Shown: positions 1-11,442, counted from the stretch's first letter. The stretch: 64,000 bases of DNA from Psoroptes ovis (GCA_002943765.1 PQWQ01000034.1:124001-188000), one strand, 5' to 3'. Notes: a model not told the origin generated them from the letters alone. A program made the numbers and translations.

Positions 1-1367
1 GTCGCCATTGTTCCCTATGGGTTTACCGTCAAAAAAAAAGTCAGAAATTACTAAATTATCAACAATGAAACATCAAAAAATACAACTCACCTATTTGAAA
101 TATATTGAGAAACAGTACCATTAAGATCATTGAAAAATTCAACCACCGAAATAATCATTGTATCAGGCCAATTAGGATTATTATTTTGTTTAGATGAATA
201 ATATGTAACACCATCAGAATGATGTGCAAGTGGACCAGATGCATGATGAAAATATTGATACAGATTTTCCGTATCAAATCGTGGATAAACATTGATTTGC
301 GGTGACGCGGTATCATTATCGATTTGATAATATAATGGTACAAATATTTGATCATGAAGATTATCGCCGACCGGTAAATCATGTATGATCGGTATGTTCA
401 TTTCTCGAAGATGATTACGAGGTCCAATTCCGGAAAGCATCAATATTTGTGGTGTATTGATTGGCCCGGCAGTCAAAATTACTTCTCGATTGGCAAACAT
501 ATGATAATGACTACCATTACGATTAAATACGACTCCAGATGCATGCGAATCATTTGTGAAAAGAATTCGTTCGACAAATGCTCGAGATATGATTGTCACA
601 CGTTCTGTTTGATTATTCGATTCAATGTATGAATTGGCTGTTGTGGATTTAATACCAGTATGACTATCATAAAACATTTGAGCAATGGCCGTACCATTTT
701 GTTGCCCGGAATTTAAATCAATCGTTGGATAACCAATACGATTAAGCATAGAACGTAGCCGTAATAGCACAGGATCAGGTTCATTTTCACTCGAAACCGA
801 TACCATGCCATTAAAATTGTGATTGGATGATCCGATCATGCTTAAATCTGTATTATTTTCATATCGTAAAAAATATGGCCACACAGAATTCCATGACATA
901 TTATGGAGACCATATTTTTGTGACCAATTATCATAATCATTCGGATTACCACGATTATAAATGCCCCATTGTGTTGTCGATGTACCACCGAGTACTTTGC
1001 CTCTTGTTATACTGAAATTAGGATATGCGAGGCCAGCATAACGTTGTCGCTGTACATGATAATTCCAATCAAATTCACCGCCAATCAAATATTGTGTATT
1101 ACCAATCATATCAGTGATCACGGATTGTGGTCCACCAGCTTCTAACATTAATATTGTTACATTAGGCAAACCATTGGATAAACGATTAGCCAAAATACAA
1201 CCAGTTGTACCTGCACCTATGATAATGAAATCAAATGTTGATCCATTCGCTGGTAATGGACCATTCACAAAATAATTATGATTTGTTTGTCGACGTAATG
1301 CATGATATGCTACTGTCAGTAGCATAATTGTTAATGATGAAGATAATGTTGTTGGTGGTGGTAACAT
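1..1367 (-). CDS. GMC-family FAD oxidoreductase, N-terminal part (runs off the window)
   Basis: Flavoprotein oxidoreductase of the glucose-methanol-choline family, which oxidises an alcohol using FAD; the substrate cannot be read from sequence. Exon 91-1367 starts at ATG 1367 and ends in a GTGAGT donor. A CATAG acceptor at 15-17 suggests a second exon at 1-14 that continues outside the window. After a hydrophobic N-terminus (about residues 10-25) comes the FAD-binding motif FIIIGAGTTGCILANRLS (near residue 47), then the family signature around RGKVLGGTSTTQWGIYNRG. That copy has TTQ where many members carry SSxxN. The second signature, GPINTPQILMLSGIGP, is intact. The C-terminal substrate domain with the catalytic His is missing only because the window ends. 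Several N-glycosylation sequons and the leader suggest secretion or a membrane anchor. Family assignment is firm. Confidence 0.9.
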
Positions 1368-1622
1368 TTTTTACGGGGCCAAATCATCAAATGAATTACA
1401 ATCGTTGAAAATCAATCAATTTATTTATTTTAAATAATTTCATAGGGTAAATGGATATATATGGGTATTTAATTATTCATCATGACAAATTATATATCAT
1501 CCAACACACACACTCACACATACACATATAATGGTTGAATAGATTGGGAATATGGGATGGGTTAATTTATTGAATTTATTGAGTTTTATTGCATTAAATT
1601 TTGATATTAAATTAATCTATAT

Positions 1623-4600
1623 CTATTGTCTATGCTGGTTTTGTTGCTGCTGCTGTTGTTGTCGACGATTATATTCAATTAATTCATCATTTTTTGCATT
1701 TGCAATCAATTTTGATTTCAATTCTCTTGTCTCATAGCTATTATCTTTACCGGCTAAACCAATCACACCGCAAGCAGCAATTTTACCTGGTCCCAGTGGT
1801 AATGAGGGAAATGCTGCGGCTGGTAGTGAACCAATGTAATTGGGTGGAGGTGGTGGAGGAAAGGGTAACGCTGCTGCTGCTGGACTTCGTCGATATGTTG
1901 GCGGCGGCGGTGGTGGCAATAATGGTGAAGGGTAAACTGGTGCAGCAGCTATAGGGACAGGTACTGGGATAGCTAATGCTGGTGCTGCTACTGGCATCAT
2001 CATTTCTACTAAACCAATGGCACGTCCTAGAATAGAATCTTTGTGACCATATGCATCACATGCGACACCGATTGAAGCATGTTTCAATTTATTGACAAAA
2101 GCAACACCATGATAATCACTTTTGATCATTCCTAATTCAATGATTGGAGCTGGAGCATATGCACTACGATAGAGGGGAGAACCATGTAAATTAAGTGTAT
2201 CACAACCTGCCGTTATATCTCCAGATGGATAAAGATTCATTAAAAATTTCGAATCTTTTGGTAAACCTAAATTAACAATTAAACCAACTCGAATGAATGA
2301 ATGATTTGATTTAAACTAAAAAGTGGACATACCGGAACAAACTCCTGAGATGAGCATATTATATGGATTTATCTCGGTTAAATAAATTGTACATGAACAT
2401 GGATACTTCGGATCAGAACAATACATGTTGACCACAGCCACAGGCATAGAATAATCATATTTTGCAGAATAATTTGCAATTGGTTTGGCTGGATAATAAT
2501 CTAAAACTTTACCCAAAACTTTACTATAACTCAACGGTGGAGCTAAGTCACCATATGCTGGAAGTGGGGGCGGCGGTGGTGGTGGTAATGGTGCTGGATA
2601 TGGTAATGCGGCCGCCGGTGGATAAGCTGCAGCAGCAGGAGCAGGAGCTGCATATGGATAAGCTGCTGGAGGGGGCAGCGGTGGTGGTGCATAAGCAGGC
2701 AAAGGTGCTGATGAATAATCAGGGCTAAGACTAAATATTTGACCACCATAAGGATCAGCATAAGCATTTAGATTTACTGATGCATGTGGGGCAGCTGGTG
2801 ATGCTGGTGAAAAAATATTATACTTATTACGTTCATCACCACTTGTCGCTGTTGTTGTTGATGTTTCATTCAAAGATGTTTCATTTCTTAAATATAAATT
2901 TTTCACTTCTTGTGCCAGATGACCAGACATCACTTGACTTCCTTGCATTGGCAATGATCGTATGCCGGTCAAGGTGGCTACAGAATAATTAAGGGGGGAA
3001 AAAATTGATTAATTTTACATTTTTCAGAGAGAGTTTAAACATGAGCTCACCTCTTGTTTCCAAGATTGTTGAATTAGAATTGTTCGAATTGATAGTTTGT
3101 CCATTTTCATTATCATCTTGTCTAAATTGTGGAACTAAATTCACCAAGTAAATTTCAATTTAGATTTGAACAAACAAAAAAAATTCTAGGGACTTACTGA
3201 ATTTTCCTTTGACATCTGAATCGACACGATAATGTCCTGGAAATGCAACGGCTGGTGGCGGTGCATATCCACCAACAGGAGCAGCTGCTGGTTTCGCATA
3301 ACCAGCAGCCAAAGGAAGTGCAGATGGTGCTCCATAACCTGAAGCATAGCTGGGACCTGCTACTGCCGGTAATGCTGCTGCTGCTGGTGGCGCACCATAC
3401 TCATCGGCAACAGGTGCTGCTACAGCGATTGGCTTGATTTTTGGTTTTTTCAATTTTTTCAACGGTTTAACTTCGACCATTGGTTCTTCATACTCGGGTT
3501 CTTGTACTGGTACGGCTACGACTTTTTCTGGTTGAGTGAAAAATGAATAAAATACAGTCAGAACATTTTTCATAGGGTAAGATATCTTCAAACCTTTCTT
3601 AGATCCTAATTTACTGAGCAATTTTTTCGGTGGTTTAATTTCGATTTCATCATCATATTCATCTTCTTTGACTTTCAATTTTTTGCTACCAAAAAATGAA
3701 CCAAAATCACCGAAAAATGATCGATGAGCACCACCATCACTACTATCCATTGCTTCAGTGGATGGATTAACATTTTGGCTGGCTGCTGCTGCTGCTTCTT
3801 CATTCGAATCATTTCTAGGCGATGCATTTCGTTCTTGAAAATCTTTACTATCCAAAATTACATTTTTCGAATCATTCGATGGTGATGATTGTTCAATCGT
3901 AGCCGATTGTTGTATTGATGATTCTTGCGGTGATGTTACTGCTTGCACTGGTGATGCTAATACAGGTTGGGTACGATTCACATCGATTGGTGCTGAAATA
4001 ACGGCTGGTTGTCGATAATATGATTGATGATATGCTGATGAAGACATTCGCCAATGACTTGGTGTATGTGGTATTGGTATGGCTGTGATTGCGGCAAAAA
4101 AAAATTTAGAATTTTGGCTTAAATCAAACATCTGAATAATCGATACTCAACTATGATTTACGACCAAAGGTGTACCATAGTAAAAATTCGGTGCTCTCAT
4201 ATGGGCAGCTTCAAGGGATTGAATTTGTAAACAAAGATGATTAATCAAATGAATTTGAAAATAAATTAAGCATAATTCATACTTGCATTAATAGGTGTTC
4301 GAAACATTGATTGTTGTTGTTGTTGTAATAGTTGCTGTTGTTGTTGATGATTAATATATGATTGAGCAACACCAGGTGATGCAATTCGATGATGAGTTGT
4401 AGCCGGTTGAACAAAATGACCGGAAACAATCAAATGTGGTGGTGATGGTGCATTAAAATGACTGGTTCCATTGATTGACATCGGCATTGACATTGACATT
4501 GATTGTTGTGTATTGTTCGATGGCTTAGGCGTTGTAGTTGATGATGATACATCATCAACCGCATTATTATTATTGTTTGTTGTTGTTGTTGTTCCATTAT

Positions 4601-4787
4601 CTTGATTATTCGATGAAGAAATATCACGTAAGAATTGATTGTTGTTATAATTGAAACCACCCCAAGCTTTTAATTGTTGTTGAGCATTTGAGCAAGTTGT
4701 AGTAAGTGTCAACAAAAATATTATAATCGAAAATATCGATATAATCAAAAATCGATTGTTTATCGATAATATCCTGTTGTTTGACAT
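1623..4787 (-). CDS. Secreted proline-rich protein with a degenerate Cu/Zn-SOD-like domain
   Basis: Six or seven exons by my reading: 4787-4283, 4208-4152, 4082-3594, 3527-3198, 3134-3051, 2977-2333, 2266-1623, giving about 917 aa. The 66-bp intron at 3593-3528 is in frame and could also be read through. The N-terminus has a long hydrophobic leader ending TTTCSNA. Ser/Thr/Asn/Gln-rich, acidic/Lys and Pro/Ala/Tyr-rich stretches follow. From about residue 667 the order of motifs follows Cu/Zn superoxide dismutase: a strand ending ISGVCSGL, then GDITAGCDTLNLHG (SOD: GDxTxGCxSxGxH), IELGMIKSDYHGVA (SOD: GDLGNxxADxxGVA), ILGRAIGLVE (SOD: IIGRxLVVHE) and ACGVIGLA. A proline-rich insert (about 795-860) splits the last two. 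The paired cysteines are kept, but the HVH pair and the VVHE histidine are lost, so dismutase activity is unlikely. The C-terminus is poly-Gln. Gene structure is good; the SOD relationship is inferred from motif order. Confidence 0.75.
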
Positions 4788-5253
4788 TTTCGATATTTTT
4801 TGTTTTCAAAGGGGTTAATTAATGATAATTAATGTTTCATAAAAAATTAATTAACTACTTTTTTTGTGGATAAATTAATTAATTAATTTTTTTTCGCAAA
4901 AAAAAATTAAATTTAAAACGCAATTATTCAATCAAACCATCGAATCAATCAAATCAAAAAGAAAAGAAAAAAAGATGATCGAATATCAATTATGATGCAA
5001 AAAGGTTCGAATCAACAAAGATTCGATAAATTTTTTTTGCTACAAATTGCTGATGGGCAAAAAAAAATCTGATACACTATGAGTGTATTTAATTTAATTC
5101 ATTTATTATTTTTTTTTTTTTTTGCCAACATTTGCTAATTTTAATTTAATTTTTTTGTATGATTAATTTGCATTCATTGCAATAAAATCGAATAGGTTGT
5201 GCTGAACTAAGCTTGATTGATATTGTGTATTTATGTATGAACATTAATCAAAA
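4788..5253. other. Intergenic spacer, AT-rich
   Basis: About 470 bp between two minus-strand secreted-protein genes, rich in A and T homopolymers. It must hold the promoter of the gene at 1623-4787 and the 3' end of the gene at 5254-6838. I see no ORF or repeat in it. Confidence 0.6.
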
Positions 5254-6838
5254 TCAATAAATAGCTATTTCAGCTGGAATCGAATCATCATCATTGGTGA
5301 TATTATCAGTTTTATATGTTTCTTCTACTGAATAATAACTCATTTTAATATCACCATTACCAATATCTTTGTAATTGTTATCACCATTGCCTTTAATAAT
5401 TGTAATTGGATATGGTGCTGCTGAATATGGTTCTTGAGCATAGGATGATGATGACGGTGCTGCAGCTGCTACCGTTGGAATGAGCCTTTCTGCATTTTGA
5501 CCAAGCCCGTTTGCATAAGAATTCAAATGTGGAATTAGGCTCTGGTAATATTGTACCAATTGTTTTAAATGTTCCAACTCTTTCATGCTTGATTTCAAAT
5601 GTGAATTTGCTTTCGATAATTTTTCATATCCTTCATATAATTGATTTTGTGATTCAATTTGACGTGAATTATGTTCGCTAGTATATGGTTTACCATTGCA
5701 TACTTCGATATCTATAAGAAACGAATTGATTTTATTCTTAAGACTTGACAATATTCATTAATGATAATACTTACATCGATAAATTATTTTGGGTTGATTA
5801 TTTGGATTTTCATAGTTAGCATTACTTGTTTGTGCGATGAATGATGCATAATCTGATTTAGGCTTAAGCAAAGGTGGTGCATTTGTTACGTAAGTTTTAG
5901 GCCCATAATTTATTTGTGATGGTGCAGATGAATAAGCTGGACCTGGTGCTGTAGGTGCTGGCGGTGGTGGTGAATTCACATATCCTGCTGAGGAAACTAG
6001 AGATGGATAGGCTGGAGATGGAGCATGGACTGGCACTGGAGCTGGAGCTGGCGCAGGAGATGCTGGAATCGGTACTGAATAGACTGATGGTGCCGGCTTA
6101 TAAGTGCCATTCAAATAAAGAGAGGGTTGAGTGTTGTTGTTGATGATTGGGGCTGAATAATTAGCAACAGGTAATGGAGCCAAATATGAATTATTCATAA
6201 CTGAATAATTGGGACGATTATTAAAAATGTAAACATTATCCATTGATTTTGGTTTTTGCATATATGAATGTACTATCAATGGCTTTGGCCTGGTAGCTGT
6301 GGCTGTTTTACCGTATTGTCGTTTGACAATTGTTTCATCTGAAATGTTTGTTAACACTGTACGATTCATTTGAATTCCAGGCATCTCTAAATTAGATTAA
6401 ATAATGATCGAATAATTAGTGTGAAATAGATTAGGAAAACAATTAATAAATACCTATGGTAAAACTCATGTTTTTATTTTTCAATTCACCCAATGAAATT
6501 GGTTTCGATCCTAATTGATGTCGAATTTGTTGTATTACTTGTTGACCAAGTTGATCTGGTTGATTTGGTACCAGAAATTGAATATCTTGTGGATTGATCA
6601 TAAGTGAATTAATTACATGTTCATTGTTCAAAAATGAATCTTGAACTGATGATTGATTTCGTTCGTTCAAATTTAATCTAAATGATGGTATGGCTTGCTG
6701 TTCGCTAAATGTATGATTGCTACCAGGCCAAATCATTTGTGAAATGGTGGCCGTTGTTTGATGTGAAACATCAATACATGTTAACCATATTAAAATGGTA
6801 TAAAAAATTGTTTTCAATTCGTATAATGATGCTGACAT
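5254..6838 (-). CDS. Secreted Pro/Ala/Tyr-rich protein of unknown function
   Basis: Three exons, 6838-6454, 6386-5775 and 5711-5254, join in frame with GT-AG ends to give about 484 aa. A hydrophobic signal-like segment (residues about 8-25, FYTILIWLTCIDVSHQ) suggests secretion. The first third carries several NxS/T sequons. The middle is Pro/Ala/Ser/Tyr-rich, with PAPAPAPVPVHAPSPAYPS and related runs. A region near residue 350 (SQNQLYEGYEKLSKANSHLK and on) looks like a short coiled coil. The C-terminal tail is acidic. I recognise no catalytic domain. It lies between two other secreted proline-rich genes on the same strand and probably arose with them by tandem duplication and divergence. A structural, cuticular or glandular role is a guess. 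Confidence 0.7.
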
Positions 6839-7116
6839 GTTTCGTGTTCGCTTGCATTCAATCGTATGACGGAATCAATTTTAAAAAACTGAACGAGTAA
6901 ATATTTCATTTCGGATATGGATTGATAGCGATCGCTAATAATTGCTTTGGCGAAACAATTAACCATGTTTTAATTGATTATTTGGAAGGAAAATTTTTAT
7001 TGCTTTTATTTTTAAGATCAATTCGGAAAAATCATCAATTTTAATTTGTATAAATAAAAAAGGTTTTCTACAATTGTTCAGTTTCATCTAAAAAAATTAT
7101 CATCAGGTTCGCTAAT

Positions 7117-8189
7117 CTATTTTTTATATGGGGCTGGAGCTGGAAGTGGGGCAGCGTATGCTGGAGGTGGTGGTGGTGGAAGTGGCGGCGGTGGTGGGGC
7201 ATATGCTGGTGGGGGCGGTGGGAGTGGAAGCGGTGGGGGTGGTGGAAGGTAAGCTTTTGCTGGCGGTGGTGGTAGTGGCAGTGGAAGTGGTGGAGCGTAT
7301 ACTGGTGGTGGTGGTGGTGGAGCGTATGCTGGTGGTGGCGGGAGTGGTGGGGCATATGCTGGCGGTGGCGGGAGTGGAAGTGGTGGTGGGAGCGGTAGTG
7401 GTGGGGCATATGCTGGCGGTGGTGGTGGCGGCGGTGGTGGTGCATAATCAGCTGGGGCCGGTGATGTGCAGATACATATTCCAGGATCTGTGAATAGATA
7501 CATGAGTAAATAACTACTTTCATCGATGACTATGACTTACCATAAGCAGGAGCTGCTGGTGGAGCATAAGCTGGAACTGCCGGTGGTGGTGGTGGCGGAA
7601 GTGGCGGTGGTGGTGGAGCATATGCTGGTGGCGGGAGTGGTGGTGGTGGAGGTGCGTATGCTGGTGGCGGGAGTGGTGGTGGTGGTGGGGCATAGGCTGG
7701 TGGTGGAAGTGGTGGTGGTGGTGGAGCATAGGCTGGTGGCGGTAGCGGCGGTGGTGGTGGGGCATAGGCTGGTGGCGGAAGCGGCGGTGGTGGTGGAGCA
7801 TATGCTGGTGGCGGTAGCGGCGGCGGTGGTGGGGCATAAGCTGGTGGTGGAAGTGGTGGTGGTGGTGGGGCATATGCAGGTAAAGGTAATGGAGCATAAG
7901 CTCTCATATCAGAGTCTTTACCATCAGTAGTTTCATTAGCGCTTCGCATGAATACTCTGCCTATTGAATCAGATCAATTATACAATTGATTACTTCAGGA
8001 TCAAAGAAATTAGGAAGTCAAAAAATACTTACTCGACATTGTTTTGTTGGTCATGCCTGTAATCGAAAAAACAAAGGAAATCGATCAAATAAATCTGTCA
8101 AAAAAAAGGCACAAAGACTTACCTCCACTCATTTGAGCTGAAGCCAGACCAGCCACCAACAAAGTGGCGACGATCAAACGTATCATCAT
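7117..8189 (-). CDS. Secreted extensin-like proline-rich repeat protein
   Basis: Four exons by splice signals: 8189-8123, a 24-nt microexon 8056-8033, 7960-7541 and 7487-7117, total 293 aa in frame. The first exon is almost entirely a signal peptide (MMIRLIVATLLVAGLASAQ). Exon 3 has a short charged leader, then eight copies of AYAPPPPPLPPP. Exon 4 begins DPGICICTS and continues with degenerate Pro/Tyr/Ala/Leu repeats. There are only two cysteines and no recognisable globular domain. Tyr spaced within polyproline resembles extensin-like or cuticle/mucin scaffold proteins and suggests cross-linking, but function is unknown. Long antisense ORFs opposite the repeats (Val/Gly-rich, His-rich) are shadows of the repeat. 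Copy number probably varies between individuals. Confidence 0.8.
7590..7877 (-). repeat. Eight-unit 36-bp coding minisatellite
   Basis: Eight consecutive in-frame units code for AYAPPPPPLPPP. Units differ mainly at third codon positions, so the peptide is identical while the DNA has diverged. Confidence 0.9.
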
Positions 8190-8688
8190 TTTTCAAACGT
8201 TTCGATTTTCGAAACACCAAACCTTAGGAATTTGTTGGTGATTGATTTCAATAATTGAAAAGATTGTAAATATGTTGTTGTTCAAAACTTATTCACTAAA
8301 AAGTAAAAAAGTCAATTTTTGTTCGAATGATTCGAATGATTGTCATTGTTGAAATTTTTCATTATTTATACTCAAAATTTATTCATCATTTTCAATATGA
8401 TTTTTCTGTTTCTTTGGTCACCTTTTAAATGCATACATCAGCATCGTTTAATCATTTTTGATAATGAATTTTGCTGATTGATTCAAAATCGAATTTATTT
8501 TTCACATTCGAATCCATTATCATTCTATTTTCGAATGTTCGAATTTTTTAAAATGTCCAGATATCGATCACAATCGGTAATTCGTCCTTCTCTTTTAAAA
8601 AGAGAACTTTATACGTTGTTGTTGAACCACGTGAGTTTGTTCCAAAACAAATCAGTGTGAAAACAAAAATATTTACGGGGTGAAAAAA
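8190..8688. promoter_or_regulatory. Divergent intergenic region between proline-rich gene and RRP8
   Basis: Roughly 500 bp between two start codons facing away from each other (8189 minus, 8689 plus), so it presumably carries both promoters and 5' UTRs. It is AT-rich and has repeated TTCGAA-type words. No canonical core-promoter motif was identified with confidence. Confidence 0.5.
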
Positions 8689-9798
8689 ATGGCCACATTC
8701 GATAAAAATAAAGATTTAAATCGTTTATTGGATTATTTGGCCAACAACAAACATGACACCAAACCAGTAAATGATGATGGATTATCGCTTTCGAATGATA
8801 AACGAGAAAAAAAGCGTCGTCAGCAAACATCGATTGGAAGAAAAAATCCAAATAGAAAATCAATTAAACGTCTTAATCAACAAGAATTAAGTGAACATAT
8901 TGGTGGTATTCTGAGAAAGCATCATCATCAACAACAAAATCAAGATTGTTCAACATCCGAAGATGATGATGATGATGATGAAATGATGACCAATGATAAT
9001 GATTTGAATGAGCGAAGTATAGCTTTAGCAAAACGTGCCAAACAAACATTATCATCATCAATGTTTCGTTATTTAAATGAATATCTTTACACTCATTCAT
9101 CGTATGAAGCTCGTAAATCATTTGATCGAGAAAAATTTGAAAAATATCATAAAGCATATGAACAAGTGTTGGAACAATGGCCATTAAAACCGATTGATTT
9201 TATCATTGAACAGCTACGAGAAAAAATTAAAAAACGTTCAGTTGTCATCGCTGATATTGGTTGCGGTAGTCAAGCAAAAATAGCCGAAGCATTCCCGCAT
9301 TGTCAAGTATATTCATTCGATCTACATTCAACCAATGAATCAATAATATCAGCCGATATGTGTCAATTACCATTAAATGATAATCAATGTGATTATGCAA
9401 TATATTCATTATCATTAATGTCAACGAATTTATCACAAATTTTTTGCGAATGTAATCGTATTTTAAAGCAATCGAATGGTTATATGATTATTGTTGAAAT
9501 AGCATCACGTTTTGCTGATTATGGTAAAAATAATGTTACGAATACGAATAATTCAACAAAACAAAAATCAAACATAAATGATGATTATGAAATATTTTCA
9601 AAACAACTGAATCAACATTATGGTTTTCGTTTGATCGAATATCGCCATTTACCACCGAACGATTATTTTGTTTATTTTCTGTTTAAAAAAATTAAAACAA
9701 TATCAAACAACAATGAAAAATCAATGATAAATGATAGACGAATGATTATCCAATTAAAACCATGTCATTATCGACAACGTAAATCATTGAATGAATGA
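8689..9798 (+). CDS. RRP8: Ribosomal RNA-processing protein 8 (nucleolar SAM methyltransferase)
   Basis: Homologue of RRP8/nucleomethylin, which installs m1A on the large-subunit rRNA and acts in nucleolar silencing. Single exon, 369 aa. I chose ATG 8689 (MATFDKNKD); an upstream GTG in frame is not needed. The N-terminal third is basic and acidic low-complexity sequence with a DDDDDDE run, typical of nucleolar proteins. The family block MFRYLNEYLYTHSS precedes the methyltransferase fold: motif I VVIADIGCGSQAKIAE, then VYSFDLHS, a motif with DMCQLPLNDNQCDYAIYSLS, and LSQIFCECNRILK followed by IIVEIASRF. These match RRP8 block by block. The 3' end is only 44 bp from the next gene on the same strand, with no AATAAA between. 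Confidence 0.93.
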   Translation: MATFDKNKDLNRLLDYLANNKHDTKPVNDDGLSLSNDKREKKRRQQTSIGRKNPNRKSIKRLNQQELSEHIGGILRKHHHQQQNQDCSTSEDDDDDDEMMTNDNDLNERSIALAKRAKQTLSSSMFRYLNEYLYTHSSYEARKSFDREKFEKYHKAYEQVLEQWPLKPIDFIIEQLREKIKKRSVVIADIGCGSQAKIAEAFPHCQVYSFDLHSTNESIISADMCQLPLNDNQCDYAIYSLSLMSTNLSQIFCECNRILKQSNGYMIIVEIASRFADYGKNNVTNTNNSTKQKSNINDDYEIFSKQLNQHYGFRLIEYRHLPPNDYFVYFLFKKIKTISNNNEKSMINDRRMIIQLKPCHYRQRKSLNE

Positions 9799-9842
9799 AA
9801 TGAATTCAATCAAAATGAATTCCATACATACATATTACAATC

Positions 9843-11435
9843 ATGTTCCAATATGTTGCATTTTATATTATTTTTATTATCAATTTGATTCATGGAATTG
9901 AATCGATACAAATATTATCATCTGAACATAATGTACCAACGATTGTAATCTATATTGATAGACCACATATGCATCGAGAATATCGAGGACACCAGCAACC
10001 ACAACCGCCACCACGAGAGCTGAAGTTGACATCTACCGTACGAACAAACAATTCCAATCATGATAATGATAATGATGAATGTTTGAATATGAAACAACCA
10101 TTGGTTCATTTACATTATGATAATAAACATGATGACTATTATCGCAACAACAACAACAACAATGGACATGAGCATTATCAGCTGAAATTAGTCAATGGTC
10201 ATCGATATCATAGGATTTCATTGCAAAAATTCAATCTAAACGAATCAATATTACATGTTTCATCTGGTACGAATACTTTCGGTACGATTAAATCTACGAT
10301 AAATGAAACAATCGATCGGATTCAATTCCATTCGAATGGTACGAATCGAATTTATTCAAGCAAAGATTTATCAACATTTTTGATTGTCAATCATAGTGCT
10401 GTCAATCCATTTTCAATCAAAATAAATGGTCTTATTGAAAATAAAATGTTAATTATGCCAACGAATAATTCAAACAATGATACTGATACGGATAATGTTC
10501 ATCGAATTTGTCATATTTCAAAATATCATCGTAAACAGCTGAAATCATTGATTGATCATTATAAACAACAACAATTATTATTATGGAATAAACAAGTGGA
10601 AAAAATGCCGAATGTACCATCGGTCATTTATCCAGAAATAACCCTAATAATTGATTACCATTCGCAACGACCATTTACTCATCAAACCAATGCAACATTG
10701 AATTATGCTTTAATGTTTATGCAAATGCTGCAATCATTATTTTTTCAATCAATCAATGAATTGAAAATTGATTTACATTTGAAACAAATATTAATTATTA
10801 ATAAACCATTTGAATTTCAAACCAAACAGCCTGAATTGCATGAAACATTACTAGTTTCAAATCAAAATACAAATCGAACAAAATATATGAATGCAATGAA
10901 TGCTCTGCAACAATTTGGTTATTGGATTAATGATCATTATGATCAATTGGAAAGTGATTTATTTTTATTACTCACCGATTATGATCTTTGTTTAGATTTC
11001 AATTCGACCAACATTGATTCATGTTCATATTCATCGATCAAAGGTGAAGCAATTGTTGGTGGTGCATGCGAACAACAACACAAAAACAATGATCAAGAAC
11101 GATATCGAGCATCAAATGTGGCCATTGTTGAAGATAATGGTTGGACAATGAATGGATTGCAAGTGATGGCACATGAATTAGCACATTTATTGGGCGCTGT
11201 ACATGATGGTGAATGGCCAATGATGAAAATTGGTGGCCCCGGTGCTGTCAATTGTAATGATGGAAAATCATTTTTGATGAACGCAGATCATTCGAAATCG
11301 GTGGTTTTGTTAGAAGATCAAGAAGGTCAATCATTATCATCAAATTTAAAATGGTCCGAATGTACAATTGAACAATTTAAACATTTTTTAACATTAGAAA
11401 AATCAATGTGTCTATTCAATCATCCATTTGAATGA
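9843..11435 (+). CDS. Secreted reprolysin/ADAM-type zinc metalloprotease
   Basis: Predicted secreted metallopeptidase of the M12B (reprolysin/ADAM) type, a family abundant in mites and ticks. Single exon, 530 aa. The signal peptide is about residues 1-21 (MFQYVAFYIIFIINLIHGIES). A long prodomain rich in Asn/His and N-glycosylation sequons follows, then the catalytic domain. Its zinc site is HELAHLLGAVHD, with His444, His448 and His454 as ligands and Glu445 as general base. Downstream, the segment CNDGKSFLM aligns with the Met-turn region, and WSECTIEQFKHFL with the end of the domain. No disintegrin or Cys-rich domain follows, so this is a stand-alone protease. The target is unknown. It may be co-transcribed with RRP8 given the 44-bp gap. 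Confidence 0.88.
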   Translation: MFQYVAFYIIFIINLIHGIESIQILSSEHNVPTIVIYIDRPHMHREYRGHQQPQPPPRELKLTSTVRTNNSNHDNDNDECLNMKQPLVHLHYDNKHDDYYRNNNNNNGHEHYQLKLVNGHRYHRISLQKFNLNESILHVSSGTNTFGTIKSTINETIDRIQFHSNGTNRIYSSKDLSTFLIVNHSAVNPFSIKINGLIENKMLIMPTNNSNNDTDTDNVHRICHISKYHRKQLKSLIDHYKQQQLLLWNKQVEKMPNVPSVIYPEITLIIDYHSQRPFTHQTNATLNYALMFMQMLQSLFFQSINELKIDLHLKQILIINKPFEFQTKQPELHETLLVSNQNTNRTKYMNAMNALQQFGYWINDHYDQLESDLFLLLTDYDLCLDFNSTNIDSCSYSSIKGEAIVGGACEQQHKNNDQERYRASNVAIVEDNGWTMNGLQVMAHELAHLLGAVHDGEWPMMKIGGPGAVNCNDGKSFLMNADHSKSVVLLEDQEGQSLSSNLKWSECTIEQFKHFLTLEKSMCLFNHPFE

Positions 11436-11442
11436 ATTATTG

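Noticed and set aside
7128..7930. Long plus-strand Val/Gly-rich and minus-strand His-rich ORFs over the proline-rich gene
   Set aside because: They are other-frame readings of the CCN-rich coding repeat, with no starts, splice sites or known domains of their own.
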